From assembly GCA_905182785.1 (NCBI GenBank), contig CAJJDF010000016.1, positions 78,247-142,246 on the forward strand: a stretch of DNA of 64,000 nucleotides. The letters run 5' to 3'. The stretch is from an uncultured Flavobacteriales bacterium. Lineage in GTDB: Bacteria > Bacteroidota > Bacteroidia > Flavobacteriales_D > CAJJDF01. The notes beneath the pieces were generated by a model. The model did not search any database, was not told the DNA's origin, and was given only the letters and a program-made list of their open reading frames with translations. Every line of letters starts with the position of its first letter. Position 1 is the stretch's first letter. This document shows, one piece after another, positions 36,060 to 44,169 of the stretch. The position numbers were made by a program, and so were the translations under genes.

Positions 36060-36728
36060 ATGAAAAATTATTCCTTGTATTTAGTTCCCGGTTTCTTAAC
36101 TGATAAAACTATTTATAAGAATTTTTTATTGGATGAAAGATTGGATTGCAAAGTATTAGAATTTATTTCTCCAGCTGATAAAGATGAGTCTATTGAAGAT
36201 TATGCCAAACGAATGGCAGAAAAAATTGATACGAGTAAAAATTTAGCTTTACTTGGAACCTCTTTTGGAGGGATTCTATCTATAGAAATAGCAAAACACA
36301 TTAAAGTAGAGAAAATAATCTTTATTTCTTCGGCAAAAAATAGGAGCGAACTGAATCCTCTGATGAAAATTAAAAATAGCTCTAAACTATTGGATTTTAT
36401 TCCAGATTCGTTTGTTAAAAAAACTATTGAAGCCAGTTATGACCTTGGCAGTAAAATAGTTCCTGACCTTAAAGAAATTAAAAACGAAGAGATAGGCGAA
36501 ATGATTCATAACATTGATGGAACGCTAGAAAAATGGATCATTAAAAAAATAAATACTTGGAAAGGTGAAAATGAAGTAGAAGACTTTCTTCATTTACATG
36601 GAGATAAAGACCCTGTTTTTCCTATTAAGAACATTAAGAATTTTGAAAAAATAGAAGGTGGTAATCACAACATGATTCTTACAAAATCAAAATTTATACG
36701 GGATAGAGTTTTGGAGTTTTTGGGTTAA
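36060..36728 (+). CDS. Alpha/beta hydrolase
   Basis: 222 residues. Nucleophile elbow GTSFGG with Ser68, and a likely catalytic Asp in HGDKDPVFP (about 181-189) and His in GGNHNMIL (about 201-208). The oxyanion region is YLVPGFLTD near residue 7. No signal peptide, so it is cytoplasmic. Substrate unknown. It is probably co-transcribed with smpB. Its stop overlaps the 3' end of the convergent glycosyltransferase-like gene by four bases. Confidence 0.85.
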   Translation: MKNYSLYLVPGFLTDKTIYKNFLLDERLDCKVLEFISPADKDESIEDYAKRMAEKIDTSKNLALLGTSFGGILSIEIAKHIKVEKIIFISSAKNRSELNPLMKIKNSSKLLDFIPDSFVKKTIEASYDLGSKIVPDLKEIKNEEIGEMIHNIDGTLEKWIIKKINTWKGENEVEDFLHLHGDKDPVFPIKNIKNFEKIEGGNHNMILTKSKFIRDRVLEFLG

Positions 36729-37324
36729 GAAATAAACTTCCTTAATTCCCCCAAATCCTCTTCGCAATCTACATCAGATAAAGTTGCTAGTTCACCAAAA
36801 CTTAAATCGGCATTTTCGACATCACGAATTGCTTCGTATAAAACAGTCTTTGTACTCCAAGTTTTATTATCAAATACTTTGGTAAAAGTAGTGGTAGTTC
36901 CAATTAGGTAATAACCGCCATCCTCAGCTGGTCCAAATACAAAATCATTGGAATCAAGAATTTTAAACCCCTTTTCTAGCTCTGATTTAGTCAATTGGTA
37001 ACAATCACTCCCAATCATCATTACTTTGTCGTAGCTCATATCTGTCGCTTTTACAAAAGCATTTCTCATTCTTTCGCCCAAGTCATTTCCTTCTTGTAGC
37101 CCCTTGGTGTAAATAGAATCTTCAAAATAGTCATTATCTCCAAGGTAATCAGAAAACAACACCCATTTATCACATTCCAATTCTTGTGTAATAAAGGCTG
37201 TATGCTTTATTAATTCTTTGAAAACGACAAGCGCATTTTCTTTTCCAACAGTGGCTGCTAGTCTAGACTTTCCTTTTCCTAACTCTGGGTTTTTGGTAAG
37301 GATTATGATTAGATTTTTTGACAT
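36725..37324 (-). CDS. TIGR04282 / DUF2064 glycosyltransferase-like protein
   Basis: 199 residues of the DUF2064 family (TIGR04282), a GT-A-like nucleotidyl/glycosyl transferase group sometimes linked to arsenosugar synthesis. Seen: IILTKNPELGKGKSRLA at the N-terminus (nucleotide-binding), MMIGSDCYQLT near residues 101-111, and FGPAEDGGYYLIG near 130-142. It starts directly at the end of a secreted rhodanese-like gene, so the two form a unit. An arsS radical SAM gene is not present here, so an arsenosugar role is only one possibility. Confidence 0.85.
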   Translation of the reverse strand: MSKNLIIILTKNPELGKGKSRLAATVGKENALVVFKELIKHTAFITQELECDKWVLFSDYLGDNDYFEDSIYTKGLQEGNDLGERMRNAFVKATDMSYDKVMMIGSDCYQLTKSELEKGFKILDSNDFVFGPAEDGGYYLIGTTTTFTKVFDNKTWSTKTVLYEAIRDVENADLSFGELATLSDVDCEEDLGELRKFIS

Positions 37325-37843
37325 TTATTTAGTTTCTCCTCTTAATTCTAGTTTTAGCCATTTCCCCCATTTTTTGTTGTAGGGATGAACAATTTCTATT
37401 TCGCCAGAACTGTTGTAAATTTTATTTCCATTATTAGCCCAGTCAAATAATCCTCCATACAGATTAAAAACACTGGTATACCCCATTTCTCTTAATTGTT
37501 TTCCAATTTTACCACTTCTATAACCCACAGAACAATAGACTACAACTGTTGCGTTTTTATCTACTTTTTTTACACTCTTTTCATCAAAATTATCATATCC
37601 AATGTGAATTGAATTTTTTATGTGACTCATTTTATATTCCTTTATTTCTCTGGCATCTAAAAAAACTATTTTTTTAGATTTTTTTTGTAATTTAACCACT
37701 TGACTAGATTTTATAATAGGCACAGTTTTATCTGCCATATTTTTCGCCATTTTATCAAATCCTTTGGGATTTTGAGCTAAAGAAGAAAAAGAGAGTGAAA
37801 TAAAGAGAAATAGGTACCCTAATTTTATTAAATGCGATTTCAT
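37325..37843 (-). CDS. Exported rhodanese-like domain protein
   Basis: 172 residues. Signal peptide (about 1-24, cleavage near SLAQ). A single rhodanese domain follows from about 45, with the active-site loop CSVGYRSGK (Cys104) and a FLDAREIKEYKMSHIKNS stretch. Such periplasmic rhodaneses move sulfane sulfur or act as redox partners. It is the first gene of a two-gene leftward unit with the DUF2064 protein; rhodanese and DUF2064 genes are often neighbours in Bacteroidota. Confidence 0.88.
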   Translation of the reverse strand: MKSHLIKLGYLFLFISLSFSSLAQNPKGFDKMAKNMADKTVPIIKSSQVVKLQKKSKKIVFLDAREIKEYKMSHIKNSIHIGYDNFDEKSVKKVDKNATVVVYCSVGYRSGKIGKQLREMGYTSVFNLYGGLFDWANNGNKIYNSSGEIEIVHPYNKKWGKWLKLELRGETK

Positions 37844-37870
37844 AATTAAGACTAATTAATTGTTAATGTT

Positions 37871-37901
37871 TTGTCAGTACTATAAAGTTATCTTAAATTT
37901 G
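37871..37901 (+). promoter_or_regulatory. Complete minus-33/minus-7 promoter for the Lys-rich secreted protein
   Basis: TTG at 37871-37873 (within TTTTG) and TAAATTTG at 37894-37901 are separated by 20 bases, fitting the Bacteroidota promoter pattern. The ATG at 37928 follows 26 bases later. This is the clearest two-part promoter found in the window. Confidence 0.65.
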
Positions 37902-37927
37902 AATTCAAATATAAACTAAAAATAAAT

Positions 37928-38665
37928 ATGAAATTTTTTAAAAAAATCTTACTCGTGTCAATGGTATTTAGTTTGAATACCAATTACGCAATTAATAACG
38001 CAAACACTATTGAAACATTACATGCTCATGATGTGAAATTTTCTGTTTTTGTTAAAAATGGAGAACAATTATTGAATGGAGCTACTGCAAAGGTATTAAT
38101 CAATAATGTAGAAGTTGCAGCAGGCACTAGCAATGAAGTTGGAAATGTAGATTTATTAGTTAAATCATATAAGCACGAAAAAGCGACAATTATTGTAAGT
38201 TATGACAGGCAAACAAAGACAATTAATAATTTGACTTTAGTAAACGGTAAGTTTTACTATGCTGATTTTGCAGTAGTAGATGTAATTGACCTTGAAAAAT
38301 TTTCTAAAGAGAAGACCGCAACAGCTGGAGAAGTAAAAATTTCACAATCAAAAACTGAAAAAGCAAAATTAGAGGGTGATAGTCAATTTAATAAAGCTAA
38401 TAAGCTTAAAAAAAGTGAAGTAAAATATAAGAAGAAATTAAGCAAGATTAATAAATCTCAAAGAAAGATTGATAAAGTTAATGTTAAATTAGACAAGTCT
38501 CAAAAGATGCTTGATGCTAAAGAAGAGAATATATCTGAAGATGCTGAATTTTTGAAAGTAAAGGATAGGCAACTAAGAATTGACAAGCAAAGAAATAAAT
38601 ATAATATGAGACAATTAAAATTGGATAAGAAACTTAAAAAGTTAAATAAAATGTACAACAAGTAG
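37928..38665 (+). CDS. Secreted Lys-rich protein with coiled-coil tail
   Basis: 245 residues, family not recognised. The N-terminus is a signal peptide (MKFFKKILLVSMVFSLNTNYA). Residues about 30-125 form a beta-rich domain resembling a carboxypeptidase-regulatory or Ig-like fold (FSVFVKNGEQLLNGATAKVL, then FYYADFAVVDV). From about 130 to the end it is almost all Lys, Leu, Ser, Asp and Asn in heptad-like order (KINKSQRKIDKVNVKLDKSQ), predicted as a long, strongly basic coiled coil. It has a strong promoter and its own terminator, so it is probably a well-expressed single gene. It may interact with polyanions such as DNA or surface polysaccharide; this is inference from charge only. Confidence 0.65.
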   Translation: MKFFKKILLVSMVFSLNTNYAINNANTIETLHAHDVKFSVFVKNGEQLLNGATAKVLINNVEVAAGTSNEVGNVDLLVKSYKHEKATIIVSYDRQTKTINNLTLVNGKFYYADFAVVDVIDLEKFSKEKTATAGEVKISQSKTEKAKLEGDSQFNKANKLKKSEVKYKKKLSKINKSQRKIDKVNVKLDKSQKMLDAKEENISEDAEFLKVKDRQLRIDKQRNKYNMRQLKLDKKLKKLNKMYNK

Positions 38666-38705
38666 AATAGTTGTTTATTCAATACATTTTAGCTTAAATT
38701 ATTAA

Positions 38706-38736
38706 AAAATCTCCTTTATTCAGGGAGTTTTTTTTG
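38706..38736 (+). terminator. Intrinsic terminator after the Lys-rich secreted protein gene
   Basis: CTCC pairs with GGAG, extended by A-T pairs, followed by eight T. It lies between this gene and the DUF4340 gene. Confidence 0.7.
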
Positions 38737-38764
38737 TATCATTACAATCAAATTTGAAATAACA

Positions 38765-39781
38765 ATGAAGAATAATTCTACTAAGTATTTAATCCTTGCA
38801 GTTATAGTTTTAGCCGCAATATCTTATTTTGTTATGTTGCAAGATAATAAGCAGGGTGGATCCAAACCAATGAGTGATTTTGCTATTGAAAATACAGATG
38901 CAATTGATAAGATTATTATTACAGAATCTAACCGAAACAAAGCCGAATTGGAATTGAAAAATGGGGAATGGATGTTGAATAATGAATTTAAAGCAAGACT
39001 AGTAAATGTGGAGCTTTTACTCAAAACTTTTAGAAATATAAAAGTTCAGACTTCCGTATCAAATGACATGAAGAAAACGGTAGTGGCGAACATGGCATCT
39101 AGGTATAAGAAAGTAGAGATTTTTGAAAATGGGAAGCTTTCTAAAACCTATTTTGTGGGTTCTGCAACCAAAGATCATTATGGGACTTATATGTTGCTAG
39201 AAAAGAACGGGAGAAAATCTTCTGAGCCATATGTAATGCATATTCCTGGGTTTAATGGATTTCTTGAAAGTAGATTTTATACCAATGAAAATGACTGGAA
39301 ATACTCAGGAGTTTTTGTTTACGAACCTTTAGCTATTAAATCTATAAAAGTAGAACATGGAGAAATGCCAGAAGAGTCGTTTCTAATAACTCAAGAAGAT
39401 AAGATAGTTTCTTTGGCTAGTATTAATGGAATAAAAATAGAGAAATTAAATAACTCATTAGTAGAGAATTATGTTTTGATCTATGAAAAAATATTCTTCA
39501 ATAAAATTGCAGATTTTTCTTCTGAAAAAGTAGATTCTATAAAAGCAATTACTCCTTTATATAAAATAGAAGTTGTGGATTCTAATGGGGATTTTAAAAA
39601 GGTAAATTTCTTACGTAAAAAGAAAGATTTTGTAGAAATTGACGAAGTAACAGGTGAAGAAATTATGTATGATGAAAATTACTTATTGGGATACTATCCA
39701 AAATCCAAGGAAATATTTGTTTTTCAGTTTTTTAACTTAGGAAATATCTTTGCTAAAAAATCTTATTTCACTTCAAATTAA
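38765..39781 (+). CDS. DUF4340 domain-containing protein
   Basis: 338 residues. One N-terminal membrane helix (about 8-25, YLILAVIVLAAISYFVML), then a periplasmic domain with repeated DUF4340 traits: IDKIIITESNRNKAELEL, NGEWMLNNEF, and a NDWKYSGVF region near residue 176. In other bacteria DUF4340 proteins accompany GldG-type ABC transporters; none is present here. Function unknown. A CAAATTTG sequence at 38750-38757, one base off the minus-7 consensus, lies just before the ATG. Confidence 0.8.
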   Translation: MKNNSTKYLILAVIVLAAISYFVMLQDNKQGGSKPMSDFAIENTDAIDKIIITESNRNKAELELKNGEWMLNNEFKARLVNVELLLKTFRNIKVQTSVSNDMKKTVVANMASRYKKVEIFENGKLSKTYFVGSATKDHYGTYMLLEKNGRKSSEPYVMHIPGFNGFLESRFYTNENDWKYSGVFVYEPLAIKSIKVEHGEMPEESFLITQEDKIVSLASINGIKIEKLNNSLVENYVLIYEKIFFNKIADFSSEKVDSIKAITPLYKIEVVDSNGDFKKVNFLRKKKDFVEIDEVTGEEIMYDENYLLGYYPKSKEIFVFQFFNLGNIFAKKSYFTSN

Positions 39782-39787
39782 GTTACC

Positions 39788-39976
39788 ATGAGTGATGATA
39801 TGAGTGGTTTCTCTAAACGGGACAAGTTGGATAAAGATGAATTTTATTATTCCCCAGAGGGTTATATAATTTTTACAGAAAAGTACTTATCAAAAAGAGG
39901 GTATTGCTGTAAGAATGGCTGTAAACATTGTCCTTATGGATTTGATAAAAAAGCAGGAAGGATAATAAAAAAGTAG
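39788..39976 (+). CDS. DUF5522 Cys-rich small protein
   Basis: 62 residues. The C-terminal half carries CCKNGCKHCPYGF (residues 41-53), the hallmark of the DUF5522 family, likely a small metal-binding site. The N-terminal half is acidic and polar with a YYSPEGYIIFTEKYL segment. Cytoplasmic. It starts six bases after the DUF4340 gene, so it is co-transcribed with it, and converges on the glucosaminidase gene at adjacent bases. Confidence 0.85.
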   Translation: MSDDMSGFSKRDKLDKDEFYYSPEGYIIFTEKYLSKRGYCCKNGCKHCPYGFDKKAGRIIKK

Positions 39977-40930
39977 TTATTTCACCTTTTTTTTTAAATT
40001 AATTCTCTGTCCAGCTTTAGGAACCGCACCTTCGTCTAGTCTATTCCTTTTGTATAGTTTTTTTAGTTTCACTCCATACAATTGAGAAATGTCTCTCAAT
40101 GTTTCCCCCTCTTCTACTTTGTGAAATTCTTCTTTAGATTTACATCTTTTCGGTTTAATAAAAATTCGTTCCCCTACAGTTAATTCATGAGACTTTTGCA
40201 GATTATTATATTTAGTAATTTGCCATTTTCTTATTCCTAATTCCTTTTCAATTTTTTTGTAATCATCTCCCCTTTTTACTATAAAATATGGAACAAGATT
40301 TGCAGTTTTAAAGATTGTGTGATTAATAGAATATGAGATGGTTTCTATTATTTCCCCAGGCTTTTTTGCAGATGTTATATTTTCATTTTTAGCAACATCA
40401 ACAATCGGTTCAATAAAGTCAACATTATCGTACAGCTCAAGTTGATAACGTTCTATCAATCCAATTAGTAATTTAGGATATTTAGGATTTGTAGCATACC
40501 CAGCTTTTTTTAATCCTTTGGCCCATCCTTTATAATCAGTTTTTTTTAGTTTGAAAAGAGGTTCATACCTTCTTTTTTTAAGAAAATCTGAGTGATCTTC
40601 ATATGATTGCATAGCATTTTTATACTTCCTAAAACATTCATCTTTTTCGTCATCATCTTGATAATATGTTTTGCCAGTCCAAGTAGAATGACATTTAATT
40701 CCAAAATGATTATTGGCTAAGGTAGCCAAGTTACTATTTCCGCTTCCACTTTCAAGAATACCCTGTGCCAAGGTTATACTCGCAGGAATTTGGTGTAGTT
40801 TCATTTGCAAAATAGCAACATCTTTCCATTTGGCAATATATTCTTGAGGAGATTGAGTTTGTGAATAAACGGAGGTATTAGTAAAAATAATTATGCTCAT
40901 GCATAAAATACCTTTCAATAATTTATTCAT
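39977..40930 (-). CDS. Secreted glucosaminidase with two LysM domains
   Basis: 317 residues from the ATG at 40930, giving a signal peptide (cleavage near VYSQ). A glucosaminidase (GH73-like) domain spans about 25-165 with LAQGILESGSGNSNLA, whose Glu60 is the likely catalytic acid, and NNHFGIKC. Two LysM peptidoglycan-binding modules follow (about 215-262 and 268-313, the latter with KVEEGETLRDISQLYGV). It is predicted to cleave the glycan backbone of peptidoglycan during growth or division. It overlaps the preceding leftward gene by eight bases. Confidence 0.9.
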   Translation of the reverse strand: MNKLLKGILCMSIIIFTNTSVYSQTQSPQEYIAKWKDVAILQMKLHQIPASITLAQGILESGSGNSNLATLANNHFGIKCHSTWTGKTYYQDDDEKDECFRKYKNAMQSYEDHSDFLKKRRYEPLFKLKKTDYKGWAKGLKKAGYATNPKYPKLLIGLIERYQLELYDNVDFIEPIVDVAKNENITSAKKPGEIIETISYSINHTIFKTANLVPYFIVKRGDDYKKIEKELGIRKWQITKYNNLQKSHELTVGERIFIKPKRCKSKEEFHKVEEGETLRDISQLYGVKLKKLYKRNRLDEGAVPKAGQRINLKKKVK

Positions 40931-41846
40931 AAATAACACGTTTATTTCTTTCTTCAAATCCATTTATTCCTTGTAAGCCTCCTGTATGTATTAATAGTAT
41001 TTTTGATTCTTTAGGGAAATAATCCTTTTCAATCATATCATAAACGCCATATGCCATTTTACCATTATAAATCAAATCCCATTTAAACTGATGCGTTTGA
41101 TAAAAATTGCGTACGAAATTAATTAATTCTTCTTTAATTTTCGCATATCCTCCAAAATGATACTCAGAAATTATAGAAAGTGATTGCATCAAGTCATTTG
41201 TTGTTTCATTTTCATTCACTACTTCATTTACAAAATTGGTAACTTCCTTTTTTAAGAAATCGCCTCCTTTCAATGCTGGAAAGCCAAGAACTTTACTTTT
41301 ATTTTGATTAGAAATTGTAATGCCTGCAATAGTTCCTCCTGTTCCTATTGGGCAACAAATGTAATCGTAGTCATTATTTTTTGGTATAATCTCCATACAC
41401 CCATTTATTGCATAATAATTAGAACCTCCTTCTGGGATTAAATAAAACGAGCCATAGATATTTCTCAAGTAATCTTTAAAGTCTGGGGTGTTTTTTAGTT
41501 TATAGGTAGTTCTGTCAATATATTGAATAACCATACCAAGCTCAATACAGTTTCTAAGAGTGTAATTAAGAGGTAATGTCTCTTCTCCCCTAATTATACC
41601 AATAGTATTAAATCCGTACTCTTTTCCTGCTTGAGCAACAGCAAGAATGTGATTGGAGTATGCTCCCCCAAATGTCATCAAGGTTTTATTCCCCTTTTTC
41701 TTGGCATTTTTGAGGTTATAAGTAAGTTTTCTTAATTTATTCCCTTGAATAACAGGGTGATTTAGATCCTCTCTTAATACATCAACAAGGATATTTTTAT
41801 CTCGAAATAATTGTTCTTCAAGCCTATCTATTTTACTGGTTTCCAT
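40923..41846 (-). CDS. PLP-dependent D-cysteine desulfhydrase / ACC deaminase-like enzyme
   Basis: 307 residues, fold type II PLP enzyme. Seen: the PLP-lysine motif QGNKLRKLTYNL (residues about 34-45), MTFGGAYSNHILAVA (about 58-72) with the substrate-site Ser-Asn, and CCPIGTGGTIAGI (about 165-177), which binds the PLP phosphate. The family holds ACC deaminases and D-cysteine desulfhydrases; the latter is more likely in a free-living bacterium, but the sequence does not decide. A minus-7 box TATCTTTG lies upstream at 41880-41887. It overlaps the glucosaminidase gene by eight bases. Confidence 0.88.
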   Translation of the reverse strand: METSKIDRLEEQLFRDKNILVDVLREDLNHPVIQGNKLRKLTYNLKNAKKKGNKTLMTFGGAYSNHILAVAQAGKEYGFNTIGIIRGEETLPLNYTLRNCIELGMVIQYIDRTTYKLKNTPDFKDYLRNIYGSFYLIPEGGSNYYAINGCMEIIPKNNDYDYICCPIGTGGTIAGITISNQNKSKVLGFPALKGGDFLKKEVTNFVNEVVNENETTNDLMQSLSIISEYHFGGYAKIKEELINFVRNFYQTHQFKWDLIYNGKMAYGVYDMIEKDYFPKESKILLIHTGGLQGINGFEERNKRVIYE

Positions 41847-41879
41847 GTCTAAAAAAATATAAAATCACTGATTACTTAA

Positions 41880-41887
41880 CAAAGATA
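41880..41887 (-). promoter_or_regulatory. Minus-7 box for the PLP enzyme gene
   Basis: On the minus strand it reads TATCTTTG, matching TAnnTTTG, 33 bases before the ATG at 41846. Confidence 0.55.
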
Positions 41888-42001
41888 AACTTTACTTCTA
41901 AACAAATTGGTGTTTATAATTAAGATGCTTGAAAACATTTAAGTATTTGTGAAATAGAAAATAATTATTATATTTAACTATTATTAACAAAAAAAATAAC
42001 T

Positions 42002-42829
42002 ATGAAAAAGAAAATTTTATTCGTTACAGCATTATTTGCCGGGAGTTTGGCATTTGCACAAGGTACAACTACATCAATGAAAAATAAGAAAGGACTAGAG
42101 GTCTTGCCACAAGCAGGTGACTGGGCTATTCAAATGAATGCAGCTCCTATGCTTACGTATTTAGGAAGTGCATTTTCTAATGCAGGAGCAGTTTCTCCTG
42201 GTGCTTCTTCAACTTTTAGTAATAGTGTATTTGTAGGTAAGAAGTTTATTTCTGCTACAGAAGCATATAGAGTGAAAGTTGGAGTTAATTTCCAAAGAAA
42301 CTCTGTTGAAGCTACTGCTTACAATGCAAATAGAACTGAGTATGTTAGTACTACCAATACAAATACTACTAGTATAGTTCTAGGACTTGGTAAAGAGTGG
42401 AGAAGAGGACACAACAGACTTCAAGGTGTTTATGGAGCTGAAGCGTTACTTCAAATAGGATCTTTCACACCAACAGTAAACATGGACTACAACATGGATT
42501 TAAAAATGGCTGTTGATAGTGGATTTGAAGCTGCAGGTGTTGCAAGAACAAATGGAGTTTCTAAATCTGGAGCTTTTGGTTTTGGAGTTAGAGGTTTTGT
42601 TGGAGTAGAATACTTTGTTTTACCTAAATTGTCTATCGGAGCTGAATACGGATGGGGAATTGGTTACATGACTTCTAGTGGAGAACAAGAAGACTTAGTA
42701 TACAATGGTACTGATGTTTTAACTTTTACATCAAAAGGAAATAAAGAGTCTGGGATTGTTGTTAATAACGACAATGGAGGAACAATTTTTGGAGGTACTG
42801 CTTCTTTTAATGTAACTTTCCATTTCTAA
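42002..42829 (+). CDS. Putative outer-membrane beta-barrel protein (porin-like)
   Basis: 275 residues. Signal peptide MKKKILFVTALFAGSLAFA. The rest is strand-rich with alternating patterns such as YRVKVGVNFQRNSVEATAY and TTSIVLGLGKEWRRG, and a C-terminal strand ending in aromatic residue (TASFNVTFHF), as expected of an outer-membrane barrel. Codon use is more enriched for frequent codons than its neighbours, suggesting high expression. It is bounded by a strong terminator. Function unknown; such proteins often sit among major outer-membrane proteins. Confidence 0.75.
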   Translation: MKKKILFVTALFAGSLAFAQGTTTSMKNKKGLEVLPQAGDWAIQMNAAPMLTYLGSAFSNAGAVSPGASSTFSNSVFVGKKFISATEAYRVKVGVNFQRNSVEATAYNANRTEYVSTTNTNTTSIVLGLGKEWRRGHNRLQGVYGAEALLQIGSFTPTVNMDYNMDLKMAVDSGFEAAGVARTNGVSKSGAFGFGVRGFVGVEYFVLPKLSIGAEYGWGIGYMTSSGEQEDLVYNGTDVLTFTSKGNKESGIVVNNDNGGTIFGGTASFNVTFHF

Positions 42830-42850
42830 GAAATTAGAAAAACAAGTTTA

Positions 42851-42886
42851 AAAAAATGTATCGATTTCTCGATACATTTTTTTTTG
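42851..42886. terminator. Bidirectional intrinsic terminator
   Basis: A 12-bp stem AAAATGTATCGA / TCGATACATTTT with TTTC loop is flanked by A- and T-tracts on either side. It serves the barrel gene on the plus strand and the thioesterase gene on the minus strand, whose stops converge here. Confidence 0.9.
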
Positions 42887-42889
42887 CTC

Positions 42890-43438
42890 TTAACTGAAAT
42901 CATTTGCCAATTTCATGTTGTGTTTTTTTAATTCTTCTAGATCAGAATTGGACATTACAAAATCTTTTTCGTCAAAAATAGATTGTCTTTTTATTGCGTC
43001 AATTCTTCGTTCTATGCTTCTTAAATATCTCCTTATGTTTTGCTCTGTTTCTAGAATAAGACCAGGTACAGCTACACTGTTTCCTTCTTTATCTTTGGCT
43101 ACCATTGTAAAGTAAGAACTGTTGCAGTGAGTACAAGTACCTGTTTGTATATTTTCAGATTCTACTCTCACACCTACAACCATAGAAGTATTACCAGTAA
43201 AATTGATAGAAGCTTTTAATGTAACCAATTCTCCTACTCCAATAGGTTTCAAGAAATCAACTTTATTTACAGATGCTGTGACACAATAATTACCAGAATG
43301 CTTACTGGAACATGCAAATGCAATTTGATCCATTAAACTTAAAATGTACCCTCCATGAATTTTACCACTAAAATTGGAATGGGAGGGAAGCATTAATTGT
43401 GTTAATACGATTTGAGAATCTTCTATTTTTTTGAACAT
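42890..43438 (-). CDS. Acyl-CoA thioesterase (hotdog fold)
   Basis: 182 residues. Hot-dog acyl-CoA hydrolase of the YciA/ACOT type. Seen: SGKIHGGYILSLMDQIAFACS (about 24-44), the conserved N-terminal hotdog helix with the catalytic Asp, VDFLKPIGVGELVTLKASI (about 59-77) and MVVGVRVESENI. A C-terminal helical tail from about residue 135 (RSIERRIDAIKRQSI) extends beyond the domain. Releases CoA from acyl-CoA; chain-length preference unknown. Ends in a shared bidirectional terminator. Confidence 0.9.
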   Translation of the reverse strand: MFKKIEDSQIVLTQLMLPSHSNFSGKIHGGYILSLMDQIAFACSSKHSGNYCVTASVNKVDFLKPIGVGELVTLKASINFTGNTSMVVGVRVESENIQTGTCTHCNSSYFTMVAKDKEGNSVAVPGLILETEQNIRRYLRSIERRIDAIKRQSIFDEKDFVMSNSDLEELKKHNMKLANDFS

Positions 43439-43499
43439 AGGTTGTTTTTTATCTTTCCAATAAAGTTATCCTTTTTGAATGAGAAAGGAGAAACTAAAA

Positions 43500-44054
43500 T
43501 TAAATGTGTTTATTCAAAAAAGTGTGAATGAAATCCGAATTCCAATTTGTCGCTCCTTTTTTCTTCATTATAATATTTCCTCTTTTATTAATAATAAAAG
43601 TTGTAGGAATACTACTAGATATTAGTTCTGGAGGAGTATTAGAAACCTCATAAAAATTTTGAAAATGGTAACTTTTATCTATCATAAATTTATTTACTTT
43701 TTCAGTTTTATCATTTGCCACAAATAGGAAAATAACTTTGTCTTGGTATTTGTCATACAATTTTTGAAAACTAGGCATTTCTGCTACACAAGGAGGACAC
43801 CAAGTTGACCAAAAGTTAATGACAATAACTTTGTCATTAAAGTCATTAAAGTCAATTTGAGAGCCTTTATCGTCTGTAAGTTGCCAATTATAGTTATTAA
43901 GTGTTATCTGCTCTTCTAGGGGTATTTCTGAAGGCGAAAAATTGATGTAACGATTTACGAATACTTTTAGATGGAAACCTAGTGGAGTTAAAAATATTAT
44001 CAGAATAATTGCAGTAAATATTAAGTTGGATTTATGCTTTTTGAGGAATTTCAT
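43500..44054 (-). CDS. TlpA-family thiol-disulfide oxidoreductase
   Basis: 184 residues from the ATG at 44054. N-terminal hydrophobic anchor (about 10-28), then a thioredoxin fold with the active-site motif WCPPC (about residues 86-90) and FLFVANDKTEKVNKF. Probably a membrane-anchored periplasmic reductase, as in cytochrome c maturation or oxidative protein folding. An ATG at 44069 lies directly after the minus-7 box (44070-44077, TATTTTTG on the minus strand), leaving no room for a transcript start, so the inner ATG is chosen. Upstream is the aconitase terminator, so it has its own promoter. Confidence 0.88.
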   Translation of the reverse strand: MKFLKKHKSNLIFTAIILIIFLTPLGFHLKVFVNRYINFSPSEIPLEEQITLNNYNWQLTDDKGSQIDFNDFNDKVIVINFWSTWCPPCVAEMPSFQKLYDKYQDKVIFLFVANDKTEKVNKFMIDKSYHFQNFYEVSNTPPELISSSIPTTFIINKRGNIIMKKKGATNWNSDFIHTFLNKHI

Positions 44055-44069
44055 TTTATAAAGTTTCAT

Positions 44070-44077
44070 CAAAAATA
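44070..44077 (-). promoter_or_regulatory. Minus-7 box for the TlpA-like gene
   Basis: On the minus strand it reads TATTTTTG, matching TAnnTTTG, 15 bases before the ATG at 44054. It helps decide the start. Confidence 0.5.
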
Positions 44078-44113
44078 GGGGATAGTTTTAACTAATACTG
44101 TAATATTTATTAC

Positions 44114-44148
44114 AAAAAAAATCCCTCCTGATTTCTCAGAAGGGATTT
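44114..44148 (-). terminator. Intrinsic terminator after aconitase
   Basis: On the minus strand the stem AAATCCCTTCTGA / TCAGGAGGGATTT with a GAAA loop (one mismatch) is followed by eight T. It lies 22 bases after the aconitase stop and before the TlpA-like promoter. Confidence 0.85.
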
Positions 44149-44169
44149 ACATTTTAGTTTGTATTATAA

